From Polaribacter marinus (GTDB lineage: Bacteria > Bacteroidota > Bacteroidia > Flavobacteriales > Flavobacteriaceae), in contig NZ_JAKQYM010000005.1 in the NCBI RefSeq assembly GCF_022662535.1, positions 62,001 to 126,000 of the forward strand: a stretch of DNA of 64,000 bases, written 5' to 3'. Numbering within the stretch: position 1 is the first letter of the stretch; the number at the start of each line of letters is the position of its first letter. This document shows, piece by piece, positions 47,041 through 57,418 of the stretch. The position numbers and the translations under genes are program-made. Below the pieces are notes generated by a model, which worked only from the letters and a program-made list of their open reading frames with translations, was not told the origin of the DNA and did not search any database.

Positions 47041-47231
47041 CTTCTAAAAAATTTTTTCAAAGATAGTTTTTTTGACATCCCTTAAAAATATTTAGCTTTT
47101 TTGAACATTTCTTTTTTATTTGTTAAAAAATCATACAAAAAAACCAACTTTTAAAATTGAAAAACACATACGAAAACGGTGTAGTTAAGAAAAAAATGGC
47201 ATCTTTGTATGGTGAAACAATTTCTTAAAAA

Positions 47232-48242
47232 ATGGCAGGAAAAAATCAAACTTTAGGCGAATTTATTATTGAAAACCAAGACTCTTTTAAATATACTTCC
47301 GGAGAACTTTCTCGGTTAATCAACTCCATTAGATTGGCAGCAAAAGTTGTAAACCATGAAGTAAACAAAGCTGGTTTAGTAGACATTACAGGTGCTGCCG
47401 GAGACATCAACATACAAGGTGAAGATCAACAAAAATTAGATGTTTACGCTAATGATAAGTTTATACAAACGTTAACAAAAAGGAACATTGTTTGTGGTAT
47501 TGCAAGTGAAGAAGAAGATGATTTTGTAGCAATTAATAGTCAAGATGAAAACAACCAAAACAAATATGTTGTCTTAATAGATCCATTAGATGGTTCTTCT
47601 AACATTGACGTAAACGTATCAGTAGGAACAATATTTTCTATTTTTAGACGTGTTACTCCTGCTGGAACCCCTGTTAAATTAGAAGATTTCTTACAAAAAG
47701 GAAGCAAACAAGTAGCTGCGGGTTATGTAGTTTACGGAACCTCTACCATGCTTGTTTATACAACTGGTGATGGAGTTAATGGTTTTACTTTAAACCCAGC
47801 TATTGGTACTTTTTATTTATCACACCCAAATATGACTTTCCCTGAAGACGGTAATATTTATTCTGTAAATGAAGGGAATTATTTAGATTTCCCTTTAGGA
47901 ATCAAAAAATACATAAAATATTGTCAAGAAGAAGAAGGAGACAGGCCTTATACTAGTCGATATATTGGTTCTTTAGTATCTGATTTCCATAGAAACATGA
48001 TAAAAGGGGGTATTTATATGTACCCAAAAGGCTCTAGAAATCCCAATGGTAAATTACGTTTGTTATACGAATGTAATCCTATGGCTTTTTTAGCAGAACA
48101 AGCAAATGGAAAGGCTTCTGACGGTTATGTAAGAACTATGGATGTTGAACCTACAGAATTACACCAAAGAGTTCCTTTTATTTGCGGTAGCAGAAATATG
48201 GTTGATAAAGCAGAAGAGTTTATGCGTGAATTTGGAGAATAA
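47232..48242 (+). CDS. fbp: Class I fructose-1,6-bisphosphatase
   Basis: The 336-residue gluconeogenic phosphatase has the metal-binding motif DPLDGSSN (117-124) and the C-terminal [21 protein letters not shown] signature. The length is standard. It opposes fbaA and aldolase flux in sugar synthesis. sodA follows 114 bases later from its own promoter, so they are probably independent. Confidence 0.97.
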   Translation: MAGKNQTLGEFIIENQDSFKYTSGELSRLINSIRLAAKVVNHEVNKAGLVDITGAAGDINIQGEDQQKLDVYANDKFIQTLTKRNIVCGIASEEEDDFVAINSQDENNQNKYVVLIDPLDGSSNIDVNVSVGTIFSIFRRVTPAGTPVKLEDFLQKGSKQVAAGYVVYGTSTMLVYTTGDGVNGFTLNPAIGTFYLSHPNMTFPEDGNIYSVNEGNYLDFPLGIKKYIKYCQEEEGDRPYTSRYIGSLVSDFHRNMIKGGIYMYPKGSRNPNGKLRLLYECNPMAFLAEQANGKASDGYVRTMDVEPTELHQRVPFICGSRNMVDKAEEFMREFGE

Positions 48243-48283
48243 GACTTTTCTATATCACTATAAATTATCAAAACACGAACTAC

Positions 48284-48314
48284 TTGTAGAACCATATAAT
48301 TATGGTTAAATTTG
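48284..48314 (+). promoter_or_regulatory. sodA promoter
   Basis: TTG (48284-48286), 20 bases, then TAAATTTG (48307-48314): an excellent Bacteroidota promoter match. The predicted start near 48321 gives a leader of about 36 bases. Confidence 0.75.
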
Positions 48315-48356
48315 TACAAATAAGAAATTTAATTTAATCTTTTAAAACATAAAATT

Positions 48357-48965
48357 ATGGCTTTTCAATTACCAGAATTAGGTTATGCATATGATGCTTT
48401 AGAACCAAATATTGATGCTAGAACTATGGAAATTCACCATACAAAACATCATAACGGATATACAACAAAATTAAATGCAGCTATTGCAGGTACTGATTTA
48501 GATGAAAAATCTATTGAAGATATCCTTACTAATTTAGATATGAGCAATAGTGCTGTAAGAAATAATGGAGGAGGTTTTTTCAATCATTCTTTATTTTGGA
48601 CAGTTATGAATCCTGAGGATAGAGGATATTTATCTGGTGAATTAAAAGATGCGATAGAAGATGCTTTTGGATCTAAAGATGCTTTTATTGAAGCTTTTTC
48701 TAATGCTGCTGCAACTCAATTTGGTTCTGGTTGGGCTTGGTTGTGTGTACATCCTGGAGGAAAAGTAGAAGTTTGTTCTACTCCAAATCAAGACAATCCA
48801 TTGATGCCTGGTGTTTCTTGTACAGGAATTCCTATTTTAGGATTGGATGTTTGGGAACATGCTTACTATTTAAATTATCAAAACAGAAGACCCGATTATA
48901 TTAATGCATTTTTTAATGTAATTAATTGGAATGAAGTTGAGCGTAGATATGCTGAAGCAAAATAA
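48357..48965 (+). CDS. sodA: Fe/Mn superoxide dismutase
   Basis: The 202-residue enzyme disproportionates superoxide. Metal ligands are His27, His77, Asp164 and His168 (in [13 protein letters not shown] and DVWEHAYY). The [10 protein letters not shown] stretch is seen in both Fe and Mn forms, so the metal cannot be decided. No signal peptide, so cytoplasmic. It has its own promoter and terminator. Confidence 0.96.
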   Translation: MAFQLPELGYAYDALEPNIDARTMEIHHTKHHNGYTTKLNAAIAGTDLDEKSIEDILTNLDMSNSAVRNNGGGFFNHSLFWTVMNPEDRGYLSGELKDAIEDAFGSKDAFIEAFSNAAATQFGSGWAWLCVHPGGKVEVCSTPNQDNPLMPGVSCTGIPILGLDVWEHAYYLNYQNRRPDYINAFFNVINWNEVERRYAEAK

Positions 48966-48985
48966 GTAATTATAATATTTTAGCT

Positions 48986-49023
48986 AAAAAAATAAGGACT
49001 TATTTAAGTCCTTATTTTTTTGT
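48986..49023. terminator. Bidirectional terminator of sodA and the T9SS cargo gene
   Basis: AAATAAGGACTT (48990-49001) pairs with AAGTCCTTATTT (49006-49017) with an ATTT loop, A-run before and T-run after. Confidence 0.85.
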
Positions 49024-49037
49024 TTATTTTTTTAATA

Positions 49038-52000
49038 TCAAAAAAACTTTTTTGATATTTCCCCTTTGTTCGTTTCTATATTCACAATATAAACAACTTG
49101 CTTTAACTGGGTAGTTTTTAAAATAATTTCCGGTTTAGATAATACTTCTACATCATCTACTTGTACTATTTTTTGACCTAAAACATTGTAAATAGTTACT
49201 TTATTTATTGTAGCCTTACTATTATTCTTTATGATTACTTCTTTTAGATTTCTATTATGATAAACTAAAAAAGAATTTGTTAACTCATTTTCTTCTACGG
49301 CTAATACCGATTCTTTAAAAACAATATAAAATCTATTTGTATACGTACCAGACTCTAATTTAATTTTCAAAGAATTTGCAGTTAAATTATAGTCTATACC
49401 TGTTTCTTTATCTCTTAAAAAAACATCATGTGATATATTTTGTAATTCATCTATATTTAAACTTATGGATTGATCATTTTTTAAAACCAATTCAAAAGGA
49501 ACCTCAAGAGTCTCATCTATATTTTGAACACCAGATATAACATAATCTGAATCATCCCCAGGGAATTTCCAATAAATATCTGTTTCTCCTTTATCAGCCA
49601 TTTCACTGTCATAACCTCTATCATAGCTAAAACTATTTTCTTTTATAAAAGAAACTGCAATCTGCCTATGAAAAGTTTGGTTTTCTATAGGTGAATAATC
49701 CATTCCTAATTTTAAAACAGGCAAACTATTATTTACTACCCTATTGTCTTCATTTCTAAAGAAAAAAGAGTCATTTGTACCTTCTGGAATATAAACTCGT
49801 TGCCCGTTATTAAAAACCAAATCTCCTGCAGTATCTGTAGAAAAAAAGAATCCTTGGGCTATGGCTAAGTAATTAAAAGGCGGTACCTCATAACTAAATT
49901 TTTGACTGACATAAACCTTATCAATTGCGATTGTATTTGTGTTTTTAGATTTTAATAAAATAGTATCGTTTACATTAATGGCTAGCTCTAGTTTAAGAGT
50001 ATCTATAACATTTAATGTATTTGAGAAACTCACATTTGTTAATTCACTAATGCCATTTATATCTAAATCTAAATTTTTAGATACTGAAGAACGATATACA
50101 ATAAATAAACTATCTACAGATTTAGATAAACCATTAAAAATAAAACTAATGCTATCTGTAGCAGTTTTAAGTTCTACAGTATTGCCAACAATTAAAGCGT
50201 TTCCTCCTAATGTAGCGCTTTCGGCCTCTTTTATATATTCTGCTTTCGATGGCGCAGTTGCTTCTGCTGATGTTGCTGAATTTATAGTTGCATACCCTCC
50301 TACATAACCACTCTTATAATGTCCAAAAATTCCTTCTGAATTTTCTACCCCAACATGTTGATATAAATAAGCCGTAGTTCCTATAGATGAATTATCCGAT
50401 AAAAATGTTTGAATATTAAAAGCAGATGGATAAGGATTTCCAACTAGAATAGAAACATCTGCAGGCACACCTGTATATGTATAATCTCCATCATTAGGTG
50501 TTCCCTCAAAAGTGTAATTTTGCTCTCTTCCTGGACCTTTAAAAAGATATGATTTTCCAGGACTGATCTCTATTACACTTCCATTTCCAGAATTGTTATC
50601 ATATCCATAATCACCTCCTCCTAAATCATCATAAGTATAAACCCAATAATCAGGTAATTCTATTGGAGAATTACTGAAGTTTCCATCATAACCTCCTATA
50701 AAATTTATGGCTAAAGGTATTGAATTTGAACTTGTAGGACTTGTACCGTCTTTCATTACAGAGGCTACTTTATAAGTACTTTCACCAATAGTTACAACAG
50801 GTGACGCAAAATAGTTATAAAGATACTTGCTTTTTACTTCTGAATTTTGATCTACAAATAACTTTCCTGTTCCTGTAATTAATGAAGTTCCTGTATGTTG
50901 TTGAATTAACTGAGCTCCATCTATAAGTCTAATGTCTCCATCTAATTGTATTCCCTTTGAAACTGTTAATCCTAATTCTGAATTTACAACTAATTTTGCT
51001 CCAGGCTCAACTTCTACTTCTCTAACATTTGCTGTTTCCAACAATTCTAACGAAGTATTTTTTACCAATAATTTATAACATCCATCACTTGAGTTAGGTT
51101 TTCCTGAAGAACTTCCGTTATATGCCGTTGTTCCGTCTAAAACTATTGTATCTACATACTCAAAAGTAAAATAATCATTATCAGAAAAAGATACTTCTGT
51201 TGCTGTATAAACTCCTCCTGATAAAACTAAATCATAAGTTGTTTTAGATAAAAAATCTGAAGTACTACTAACTATTAACTTTAAATCATTACAACCATTA
51301 GAAGAATTAAATGTAAGGTCTGATGCTTTTAACGACAGGCTTACTGTACCTAAATCATTTCGTTTACTTACTCTCCATTTAGTATCTAATCTTTCTAAAT
51401 AATCTGTAGATGCTGATGAAGAAAAACTATAATTAGCCTCTTTTACGTCTTCTCCCCAAAATAAAAACTTATCTGGTGATAAACTAGAAGGTGTATTAAT
51501 TCTTATAATACCAGTTCCTTGAGAATCTAAATGAGCAGAACCATCCAAGGACTGACCAATACCTGCAACTTTATGGTCAAAATTACCATTAACCAAGTCA
51601 TCTTCATTGTAATAATTATTCACATTTAATGTCAACCCAAATTTTGCACTTAAATAATTATCAACAATTATCCGTTCAGCAGTGTTTAGCTTATTTTTAA
51701 AAAGAACAACTTCCGAAACATCTCCTTTAAAACCAGCTGAACCAGTAGTATTTGCTCCTAAATTAAATCTTTGTGTTGCATGACTTGTGTAACTAGATAT
51801 ACCTGCTTCATTTTGTAAAAGTGACCCATTTCTATAAAGTTGTTTCCCATCTGTAGTATTTGCATCATATGTCCATAAAGAATAAGAAGTTAAGCCTGTT
51901 AATGAACCTACTTGTATTCTGGAGTTTGTACCACAACAATTACCAAAGTCATAATAAACTGTTCCATTCCATGGTAGATGATTTGAAAATCTATTAGATG

Positions 52001-52928
52001 TTAAAGGGTCTGTTAAATAAACAGATGTATTTTGACTTGTATTATCTGCACGTGTAACAATAAAAGTGGAGGCTTGATTTGTTACAAAATTGTTAGTTGT
52101 TAAGGTTAAACCTGTTCGTAATCGATTAGAGCCAGAAAAACTAATTTCATCATATCCATTAATTGCTGAATTAACTAAGCTAGGTCGTTGTGTACCTGTT
52201 TCACTAATATCTAAAGCACTTACACCTGCAGAATTAGTAATTCCATCAATTAATGTACCCGTTGTACTTACACCTTTATCTGTTCGAATCCAAAATTTTA
52301 AAGAAGATGCTCCATCTGTATCCCCAACACCCCCAGGTCCCAAATGCCCATCTAAACCACTAACAGGTGTTAAATAACAAAGGTTTAAAATAATATTATT
52401 GATTGTACCTCCATCTAAATTTGCGTCATCAGAAACCTCTAAAGTCCAATTACCATTTGCGTTTTGACCATTAAAATCGGCTAAACTCCCTTCTGGTTTA
52501 TAATCTCCCGAGATTGTTAATGTTCCGTTTGGCAATGTATTTGAAGAAGCATCATTAAAAGTAACATTTGAATAATTATCACCTCCACCTCCTTTATCCG
52601 TAGCTAATTCTACCCTTGTTCCTAAAGGGGAAATTAAGTAAATATCTAAATCAGCATTATATGTATGTATAATATTAACAGTTATATTTACATCTGATAA
52701 AATATAAGAATCTGGCACATTTATAATTGTATTATATGTATTTGTACCAGAAGAAGAAATAGTAGTTCCAGGATTTTCAGAATAATCTGTACAAGTATTT
52801 TGGGCAAAAGAATTTATGCTTATTAGAAAAAACAAAAAAAACAGAAAACTAAACTTATTTTTTAATTTTTTCTTCACAAATAGGTGACCTAAACTAAACA
52901 ATATTTTAATAGGGGAATATTGGTTCAT
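49038..52928 (-). CDS. Large secreted protein with P-domain and type IX sorting domain
   Basis: The 1296-residue protein has a signal peptide (about 1-42, ending NSFAQ). A proprotein-convertase P-domain (about 45-187; YNADLDIYLISPLGTRVEL and GNWTLEVSD) follows. A laminin-G/concanavalin-like region (about 205-430) carries GSAGFKGDVSEVVLFKNKL. A long beta-rich middle follows. The C-terminal 75 residues end in GEISKKFF and carry VTIYNVLGQKI, the type A sorting domain of type IX secretion. It is an export substrate of the PorT-dependent system, probably displayed on the cell surface. No catalytic domain is visible; an adhesin or binding role is likely. Confidence 0.85.
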   Translation of the reverse strand: MNQYSPIKILFSLGHLFVKKKLKNKFSFLFFLFFLISINSFAQNTCTDYSENPGTTISSSGTNTYNTIINVPDSYILSDVNITVNIIHTYNADLDIYLISPLGTRVELATDKGGGGDNYSNVTFNDASSNTLPNGTLTISGDYKPEGSLADFNGQNANGNWTLEVSDDANLDGGTINNIILNLCYLTPVSGLDGHLGPGGVGDTDGASSLKFWIRTDKGVSTTGTLIDGITNSAGVSALDISETGTQRPSLVNSAINGYDEISFSGSNRLRTGLTLTTNNFVTNQASTFIVTRADNTSQNTSVYLTDPLTSNRFSNHLPWNGTVYYDFGNCCGTNSRIQVGSLTGLTSYSLWTYDANTTDGKQLYRNGSLLQNEAGISSYTSHATQRFNLGANTTGSAGFKGDVSEVVLFKNKLNTAERIIVDNYLSAKFGLTLNVNNYYNEDDLVNGNFDHKVAGIGQSLDGSAHLDSQGTGIIRINTPSSLSPDKFLFWGEDVKEANYSFSSSASTDYLERLDTKWRVSKRNDLGTVSLSLKASDLTFNSSNGCNDLKLIVSSTSDFLSKTTYDLVLSGGVYTATEVSFSDNDYFTFEYVDTIVLDGTTAYNGSSSGKPNSSDGCYKLLVKNTSLELLETANVREVEVEPGAKLVVNSELGLTVSKGIQLDGDIRLIDGAQLIQQHTGTSLITGTGKLFVDQNSEVKSKYLYNYFASPVVTIGESTYKVASVMKDGTSPTSSNSIPLAINFIGGYDGNFSNSPIELPDYWVYTYDDLGGGDYGYDNNSGNGSVIEISPGKSYLFKGPGREQNYTFEGTPNDGDYTYTGVPADVSILVGNPYPSAFNIQTFLSDNSSIGTTAYLYQHVGVENSEGIFGHYKSGYVGGYATINSATSAEATAPSKAEYIKEAESATLGGNALIVGNTVELKTATDSISFIFNGLSKSVDSLFIVYRSSVSKNLDLDINGISELTNVSFSNTLNVIDTLKLELAINVNDTILLKSKNTNTIAIDKVYVSQKFSYEVPPFNYLAIAQGFFFSTDTAGDLVFNNGQRVYIPEGTNDSFFFRNEDNRVVNNSLPVLKLGMDYSPIENQTFHRQIAVSFIKENSFSYDRGYDSEMADKGETDIYWKFPGDDSDYVISGVQNIDETLEVPFELVLKNDQSISLNIDELQNISHDVFLRDKETGIDYNLTANSLKIKLESGTYTNRFYIVFKESVLAVEENELTNSFLVYHNRNLKEVIIKNNSKATINKVTIYNVLGQKIVQVDDVEVLSKPEIILKTTQLKQVVYIVNIETNKGEISKKFF

Positions 52929-52990
52929 AGGGGTATATTAACTTATTCTTTAAATATAAAGAAATTAATTCATTATTCAAAGATAAAGAA

Positions 52991-53038
52991 CGATTAATTA
53001 TGATGTACTCAACTTAGTTAAAGTGAGTACATCAATCG
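52991..53038 (-). terminator. Long hairpin after purF
   Basis: GATGTACTCA (53002-53011) pairs with TGAGTACATC (53024-53033); an outer CGATT (52991-52995) can pair with AATCG (53034-53038). It lies downstream of purF on the minus strand and lacks a strong T-run, so it is either a terminator or an operator for the large secreted gene that begins beyond it. Confidence 0.55.
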
Positions 53039-53065
53039 TTTAATAATAAAGATGTGAAGTTAAAC

Positions 53066-54964
53066 CTAATAAGCTCTTTTATCACTTCCTTCAAAGTAAT
53101 TGATAAAAGCTTCGTTTACAACACGATGCCCTCCTGCCGTAGGATAATCTCCTGTAAAATACCAATCTCCCAAATTATCTGGACATGCAATATGTAAATT
53201 ATTTACCGTTTGATAAATAACCTCAACTTCCGCTTTTATATCCTTAGTTTTTAGCATTTGTGCAATTTTAGCAGAAATTTGCTCATTTGTAAAAGGAGCA
53301 TAAATTTCTTTTACAAAGTTTACTATTTCTTCATCGCTTTTAGATTGTTGCGCTTTCGATTTTTTATAAACTTCATCTATAATACTCTCTTGTTTTGTAT
53401 CTTTTAACAATTCTATTGCAGCTTTAAAAGCAATAAACGCATCAATTCTTGCCATGTCAATTCCGTAACAATCAGGATAACGAATTTGAGGGGCAGAAGA
53501 AACAACCACAATTTTCTTAGGACTTAAGCGGTCTAAAATTTTAATGATACTCTTTTTAAGTGTAGTTCCACGTACAATACTATCATCAATGATCACGAGG
53601 CTGTCTGTTGGCTTTACAACACCATAAGTAACATCATAAACATGTTCTACCAAATCATCTCTACTACTATCATCCGCAATAAAAGTTCTTAATTTTGCAT
53701 CTTTGATTGCAATTTTCTCAAAACGAGGTCTTTCCGATAAAATTTCAGTAACTCTTTTAGCAGATAATTTGGTACCTCCTGCTAAAATTTTCTCTGTTTT
53801 TTGTTGATTTAATAAATCTTCTGCAGCTTCTGTCATTCCGTAAAAAGAAGTTTCTGCTGTATTAGGAATGTATGAAAAAACAGTGTTAGAAATATCACTA
53901 TCAATAGATTTTAAAATCTGAGGGAACACTAATTTTCCTAGATTTTTTCTTTCTTCATATATTGATGCATCACTTCCTCTAGAAAAATAAATACGTTCAA
54001 ATGAACAAGCTTTGTTTGCTCTTGGCTCTAAAACCTGTTTAATAGAAGTTTTTCCATTTTTTTTAATAATTAACGCATGTCCTCTTTCTAATTCTTGAAC
54101 ATCCTCAATATTTACATTAAAAACCGTTTGAATTACGGGTCTTTCTGAGGCTACAACAACAACTTCATCATCCTCATAAAAATATGTAGGTCTAATTCCG
54201 TTTGGATCTCTCAACACAAAAGCATCTCCATGTCCTACCAAACCTGCCATAGCGTAACCACCATCCCAATTTTTAGAAGACCTTTTTAACACTTTTTTTA
54301 TGCTTAAATTTTCTTCAATATAAGGTGAAGCATCTTTTTTACTAAAACCTGCTTTCTTTGCTTTTTGATATAATTTTGCAACTTCATCTTCTAAGAAATG
54401 GCCAATTTTTTCCATAACAGTTACGGTATCTGTAAACTCTTTTGGATGTTGACCTAACTCTACTAATTCTTCTAACAATTGTTTAGAATTGGTCATGTTA
54501 AAATTCCCAGCAACAATTAAATTTTTATGTTTCCAATTACTTTGACGTAAAAATGGATGTACACTTTCTATACTATTTTTACCAAAAGTTCCGTAACGGA
54601 CATGACCCAAAAACAAATTTCCAACATATGGCATATTTTCTTCTTGCCAAGAAACATCATCTTTTTTATCTGGATTCTGTTCTAAAACGCCATTTAAACG
54701 ATTGTTTATTTGTGCAAAAATATCTTGTATGGGTTGTGATTTATTAGAACGAACTCTGCTAATATATCTAGTACCGGGTGCTACATTAAATTTTACACTA
54801 GCAAAACCTGCACCATCTTGTCCACGATTGTGTTGCTTTTCCATTAACAAATACATTTTATTAATTCCGTAAAAAGCAGAACCGTATTTATCTTTGTAAA
54901 ACTGTAAAGGTTTTTTTAATCTTACTAATGCAATACCGCATTCATGTTTAATTGCGTCACTCAT
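53066..54964 (-). CDS. purF: Amidophosphoribosyltransferase (PurF), long Bacteroidota form
   Basis: The 632-residue enzyme makes 5-phosphoribosylamine from PRPP and glutamine, the first step of purine synthesis. The N-terminal glutaminase nucleophile is Cys9 (HECGIAL), requiring removal of an eight-residue leader. The phosphoribosyl site VIIDDSIVRGTT lies at about residues 455-466. It is over 100 residues longer than E. coli PurF, with extra sequence between domains and at the C-terminus (IACPDNLGDWYFTGDYPTAGG). The long form is usual in Bacteroidota. Confidence 0.9.
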   Translation of the reverse strand: MSDAIKHECGIALVRLKKPLQFYKDKYGSAFYGINKMYLLMEKQHNRGQDGAGFASVKFNVAPGTRYISRVRSNKSQPIQDIFAQINNRLNGVLEQNPDKKDDVSWQEENMPYVGNLFLGHVRYGTFGKNSIESVHPFLRQSNWKHKNLIVAGNFNMTNSKQLLEELVELGQHPKEFTDTVTVMEKIGHFLEDEVAKLYQKAKKAGFSKKDASPYIEENLSIKKVLKRSSKNWDGGYAMAGLVGHGDAFVLRDPNGIRPTYFYEDDEVVVVASERPVIQTVFNVNIEDVQELERGHALIIKKNGKTSIKQVLEPRANKACSFERIYFSRGSDASIYEERKNLGKLVFPQILKSIDSDISNTVFSYIPNTAETSFYGMTEAAEDLLNQQKTEKILAGGTKLSAKRVTEILSERPRFEKIAIKDAKLRTFIADDSSRDDLVEHVYDVTYGVVKPTDSLVIIDDSIVRGTTLKKSIIKILDRLSPKKIVVVSSAPQIRYPDCYGIDMARIDAFIAFKAAIELLKDTKQESIIDEVYKKSKAQQSKSDEEIVNFVKEIYAPFTNEQISAKIAQMLKTKDIKAEVEVIYQTVNNLHIACPDNLGDWYFTGDYPTAGGHRVVNEAFINYFEGSDKRAY

Positions 54965-54992
54965 TTAATTGGTTGTTTTGTTGTATATGATG

Positions 54993-55026
54993 TATAAAAA
55001 AATCCGCGTTGTTAGACGCGGATTTT
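54993..55026 (-). terminator. Terminator of the PfkB-family kinase gene
   Basis: AAAATCCGCGT (54999-55009) pairs with ACGCGGATTTT (55016-55026); a T-run follows on the minus strand. It separates the kinase gene from purF. Confidence 0.85.
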
Positions 55027-55029
55027 CAT

Positions 55030-55956
55030 TTATGATAACTCTATATCAAATTGTGTTAACTCTTTAAAAGCTTGCAAGCGCTCTTTAACTTCATCCGCAG
55101 TAAGTTCTTGCATTCGTTCTGTGCCAAATTTCTCTACGCAAAAGGATGCTAAATTAGATCCATAAATAATAGCATTTTTCATGTTTTCAAAAGAAATATC
55201 TTCTGTCTTTGCTAAATACCCACAGAAACCTCCTGCAAAAGTATCTCCTGCTCCTGTTGGATCAAAAACATCCGCTAATGGTAAAGCTGGTGCAAAAAAC
55301 ATTTTTCCTTCATTAAATAATAAAGCTCCATGCTCTCCTTTTTTAATCACCACATATTGTGGTCCCATTTCATGAATTTTCTTTGCCGCATTTACAAGTG
55401 AATACTCTCCACTTAATTGACGCGCTTCTTCATCATTAATCGTAATTACGTCTACTCTTTTTAATACAGTATGCAAATCATCTAAAGCAATATCCATCCA
55501 AAAATTCATAGTATCTAAAACTACTAATTTTGGTCTTTCTTTCATTTGATCTAAAACAGATGCTTGTGTTAAAGGGTGTAAATTTCCTAACATTACAATA
55601 CCCGCATCTTTGAAATCTTCTGGCACAACTGGTGTAAAAGTTTCTAAAACATTTAATTCTGTAATTAATGTATCTCTAGAATTCATATCATTATGATATT
55701 TCCCACTCCAAAAAAATGTTTTTCCATCTTTTACAACTTCAATACCATCTGTATTAATTCCTTTAGAATTCATCATTGTTATATATGAATCTGGAAAATC
55801 TCCTCCAACAACAGAAACAACTCCTGTTTTTACTCCAAATTGACTAGCTGCTAAACCCACAAAAGTTCCTGAACCGCCTAAAATTTTATCTGTTTTTCCA
55901 AAAGGGGTTTCAATTGCATCAAAAGCAACTGTACCTACTGCCAATAATTTACTCAT
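55030..55956 (-). CDS. PfkB-family carbohydrate/nucleoside kinase
   Basis: The 308-residue ribokinase-fold protein has an early Gly-rich GGSGTFVGLAASQFG block and the catalytic C-terminal DPTGAGDTFAGGFCGYLA. The substrate is unknown. The family includes ribokinase, fructokinase and adenosine kinase; position beside purF hints at a nucleoside but is weak evidence. A complete promoter lies at 56014-56042 inside the divergent sufE start. Confidence 0.88.
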   Translation of the reverse strand: MSKLLAVGTVAFDAIETPFGKTDKILGGSGTFVGLAASQFGVKTGVVSVVGGDFPDSYITMMNSKGINTDGIEVVKDGKTFFWSGKYHNDMNSRDTLITELNVLETFTPVVPEDFKDAGIVMLGNLHPLTQASVLDQMKERPKLVVLDTMNFWMDIALDDLHTVLKRVDVITINDEEARQLSGEYSLVNAAKKIHEMGPQYVVIKKGEHGALLFNEGKMFFAPALPLADVFDPTGAGDTFAGGFCGYLAKTEDISFENMKNAIIYGSNLASFCVEKFGTERMQELTADEVKERLQAFKELTQFDIELS

Positions 55957-56013
55957 TTCTTATTTTTTATCAGTAATTTTGCACAATAATTGCACATAAG
56001 TTTTATCAAGGAG

Positions 56014-56042
56014 CAAAAATAAGTTTAAAAAATGACTATCAA
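56014..56042 (-). promoter_or_regulatory. Promoter of the PfkB kinase, inside sufE
   Basis: On the minus strand TTG (56042-56040), 18 bases, then TATTTTTG (56021-56014). It overlaps the first codons of sufE (ATG 56032-56034), and the opposite sufE -7 element TAATTTTG is at 55974-55981, so the two promoters are interleaved. Confidence 0.65.
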
Positions 56043-56457
56043 AGAAATACAAGAAGAAATTATTGACGAGTTTTCGATGTTTGATGATTGGATGGAGCGC
56101 TATGAATATATTATAGAACTAGGAAAATCGTTACCTATTATCGATAAAGAGCACAAATTAGACGAAAATTTAATTAAAGGTTGTCAATCTAAAGTTTGGT
56201 TATTCTCTGAATTAGAAAATGACACAATACGGTTTTCTGCAGATAGTGACGCCATTTTAACAAAGGGAATTGTAGCGCTTTTATTACGTGTTTTTTCTAA
56301 CCAAAAACCTCAAGATATATTAGACGCCAACACAGACTTTATTGATGAAATTGGTTTAAAAGAACATTTATCACCAACAAGAGCAAATGGTTTAGTTTCT
56401 ATGATTAAGCAAATAAAAATGTATGCAATTGTGCAACAAACTAAATTATTAAATTAA
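56032..56457 (+). CDS. sufE: Cysteine desulfuration protein SufE
   Basis: The 141-residue protein accepts persulfide sulfur from the SufS cysteine desulfurase. The acceptor Cys51 sits in IKGCQSKVWL, at the same position as in E. coli SufE. It is followed after five bases by a SufT-like gene. No sufBCDS genes are in the window, so the rest of the SUF system lies elsewhere. Confidence 0.95.
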   Translation: MTIKEIQEEIIDEFSMFDDWMERYEYIIELGKSLPIIDKEHKLDENLIKGCQSKVWLFSELENDTIRFSADSDAILTKGIVALLLRVFSNQKPQDILDANTDFIDEIGLKEHLSPTRANGLVSMIKQIKMYAIVQQTKLLN

Positions 56458-56462
56458 AAGAA

Positions 56463-56783
56463 ATGACAGATAAAGAATTAGAAGAAATTGGAGATAAAAT
56501 TGTTCGTGTTTTAAAAACCATTTTCGACCCCGAAATACCTGTAGATATTTATGAGTTAGGTTTAATTTATGATGTTTTTGTGAATGATGAAAACAACGCA
56601 AAAATATTAATGACTTTAACATCTCCTAATTGTCCCGTTGCAGAATCTTTACCAGCCGAAGTAGAAGACAAGGTAAAAACATTAAAAGAAATTAATGACT
56701 GTGAAGTAGAGATTACTTTTGAACCAACTTGGACACAGGAAATGATGAGTGAAGAAGCAAAATTAGAACTTGGAATGCTCTAG
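56463..56783 (+). CDS. SufT-like MIP18/DUF59 iron-sulfur assembly protein
   Basis: The 106-residue single DUF59 domain has DPEIPVDIYELGLIYDV and a conserved Cys57 in TSPNCPVAESLP. In this family the protein helps mature Fe-S proteins. It shares an operon with sufE, five bases apart, which supports the role. Confidence 0.92.
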   Translation: MTDKELEEIGDKIVRVLKTIFDPEIPVDIYELGLIYDVFVNDENNAKILMTLTSPNCPVAESLPAEVEDKVKTLKEINDCEVEITFEPTWTQEMMSEEAKLELGML

Positions 56784-56860
56784 AGTAATTATGTATGTTG
56801 AGTTTTAAGTGATACAACCTTGTCAATAAAAAACTTTGCAAGCTTTAAAATCTAAAAAAA

Positions 56861-57367
56861 ATGGCAGAAGAAATTATAAATAGAGTTGCAAATAGCAAAT
56901 TAAAAACCTTTGACCTTGAAGAAATTTATCCTCAAGGAAAAAGAGTTTTATTTGATATTAAAGATTGGCTATTTGAAGAAATTATTTTAAAAGAAAAAGA
57001 TTTTAGACAATCTGTAAAAAATCATGATTGGGCTCAATACAAAAAAACTTTTGTTGCTGTACATTGTTCTGTAGATGCCATTGTTCCTTCATGGGCATTT
57101 ATGTTAGTTGCTTCAGAATTAATACCACATGCTAACAAAGTTGTTATTGGAGACTTAGAATTATTAGAAACCGTCATCTATCAAGAATTAATTAGTTTTT
57201 TAGATTTTAAAAATTTTGAAAATGCTCCTGTAATTATAAAAGGATGTGCAGAAAAACCAATTCCTGCTACAGCCTTTGCTTTTATTATAGAAAAGTTACA
57301 ACCAATAGCAAAATCAATCATGTTTGGTGAAGCTTGTTCTACGGTTCCAATATATAAATCAAAATAA
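56861..57367 (+). CDS. DUF2480 family protein
   Basis: The 168-residue cytoplasmic protein is recognised as DUF2480, a Bacteroidota family of unknown function. Conserved-looking stretches include HDWAQYKKTFVAVHCSVDAIVPSWA and a C-terminal GEACSTVPIYK. It contains several cysteines (in VHCS, KGCAEKP and GEACS). Its place directly after sufE and the sufT-like gene suggests an Fe-S or sulfur link, but only from position. Confidence 0.85.
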   Translation: MAEEIINRVANSKLKTFDLEEIYPQGKRVLFDIKDWLFEEIILKEKDFRQSVKNHDWAQYKKTFVAVHCSVDAIVPSWAFMLVASELIPHANKVVIGDLELLETVIYQELISFLDFKNFENAPVIIKGCAEKPIPATAFAFIIEKLQPIAKSIMFGEACSTVPIYKSK

Positions 57368-57418
57368 TTTTCTTTTCTATACTTATAATATTATTTTTGC
57401 TTTATACGTTTTTAAAAA

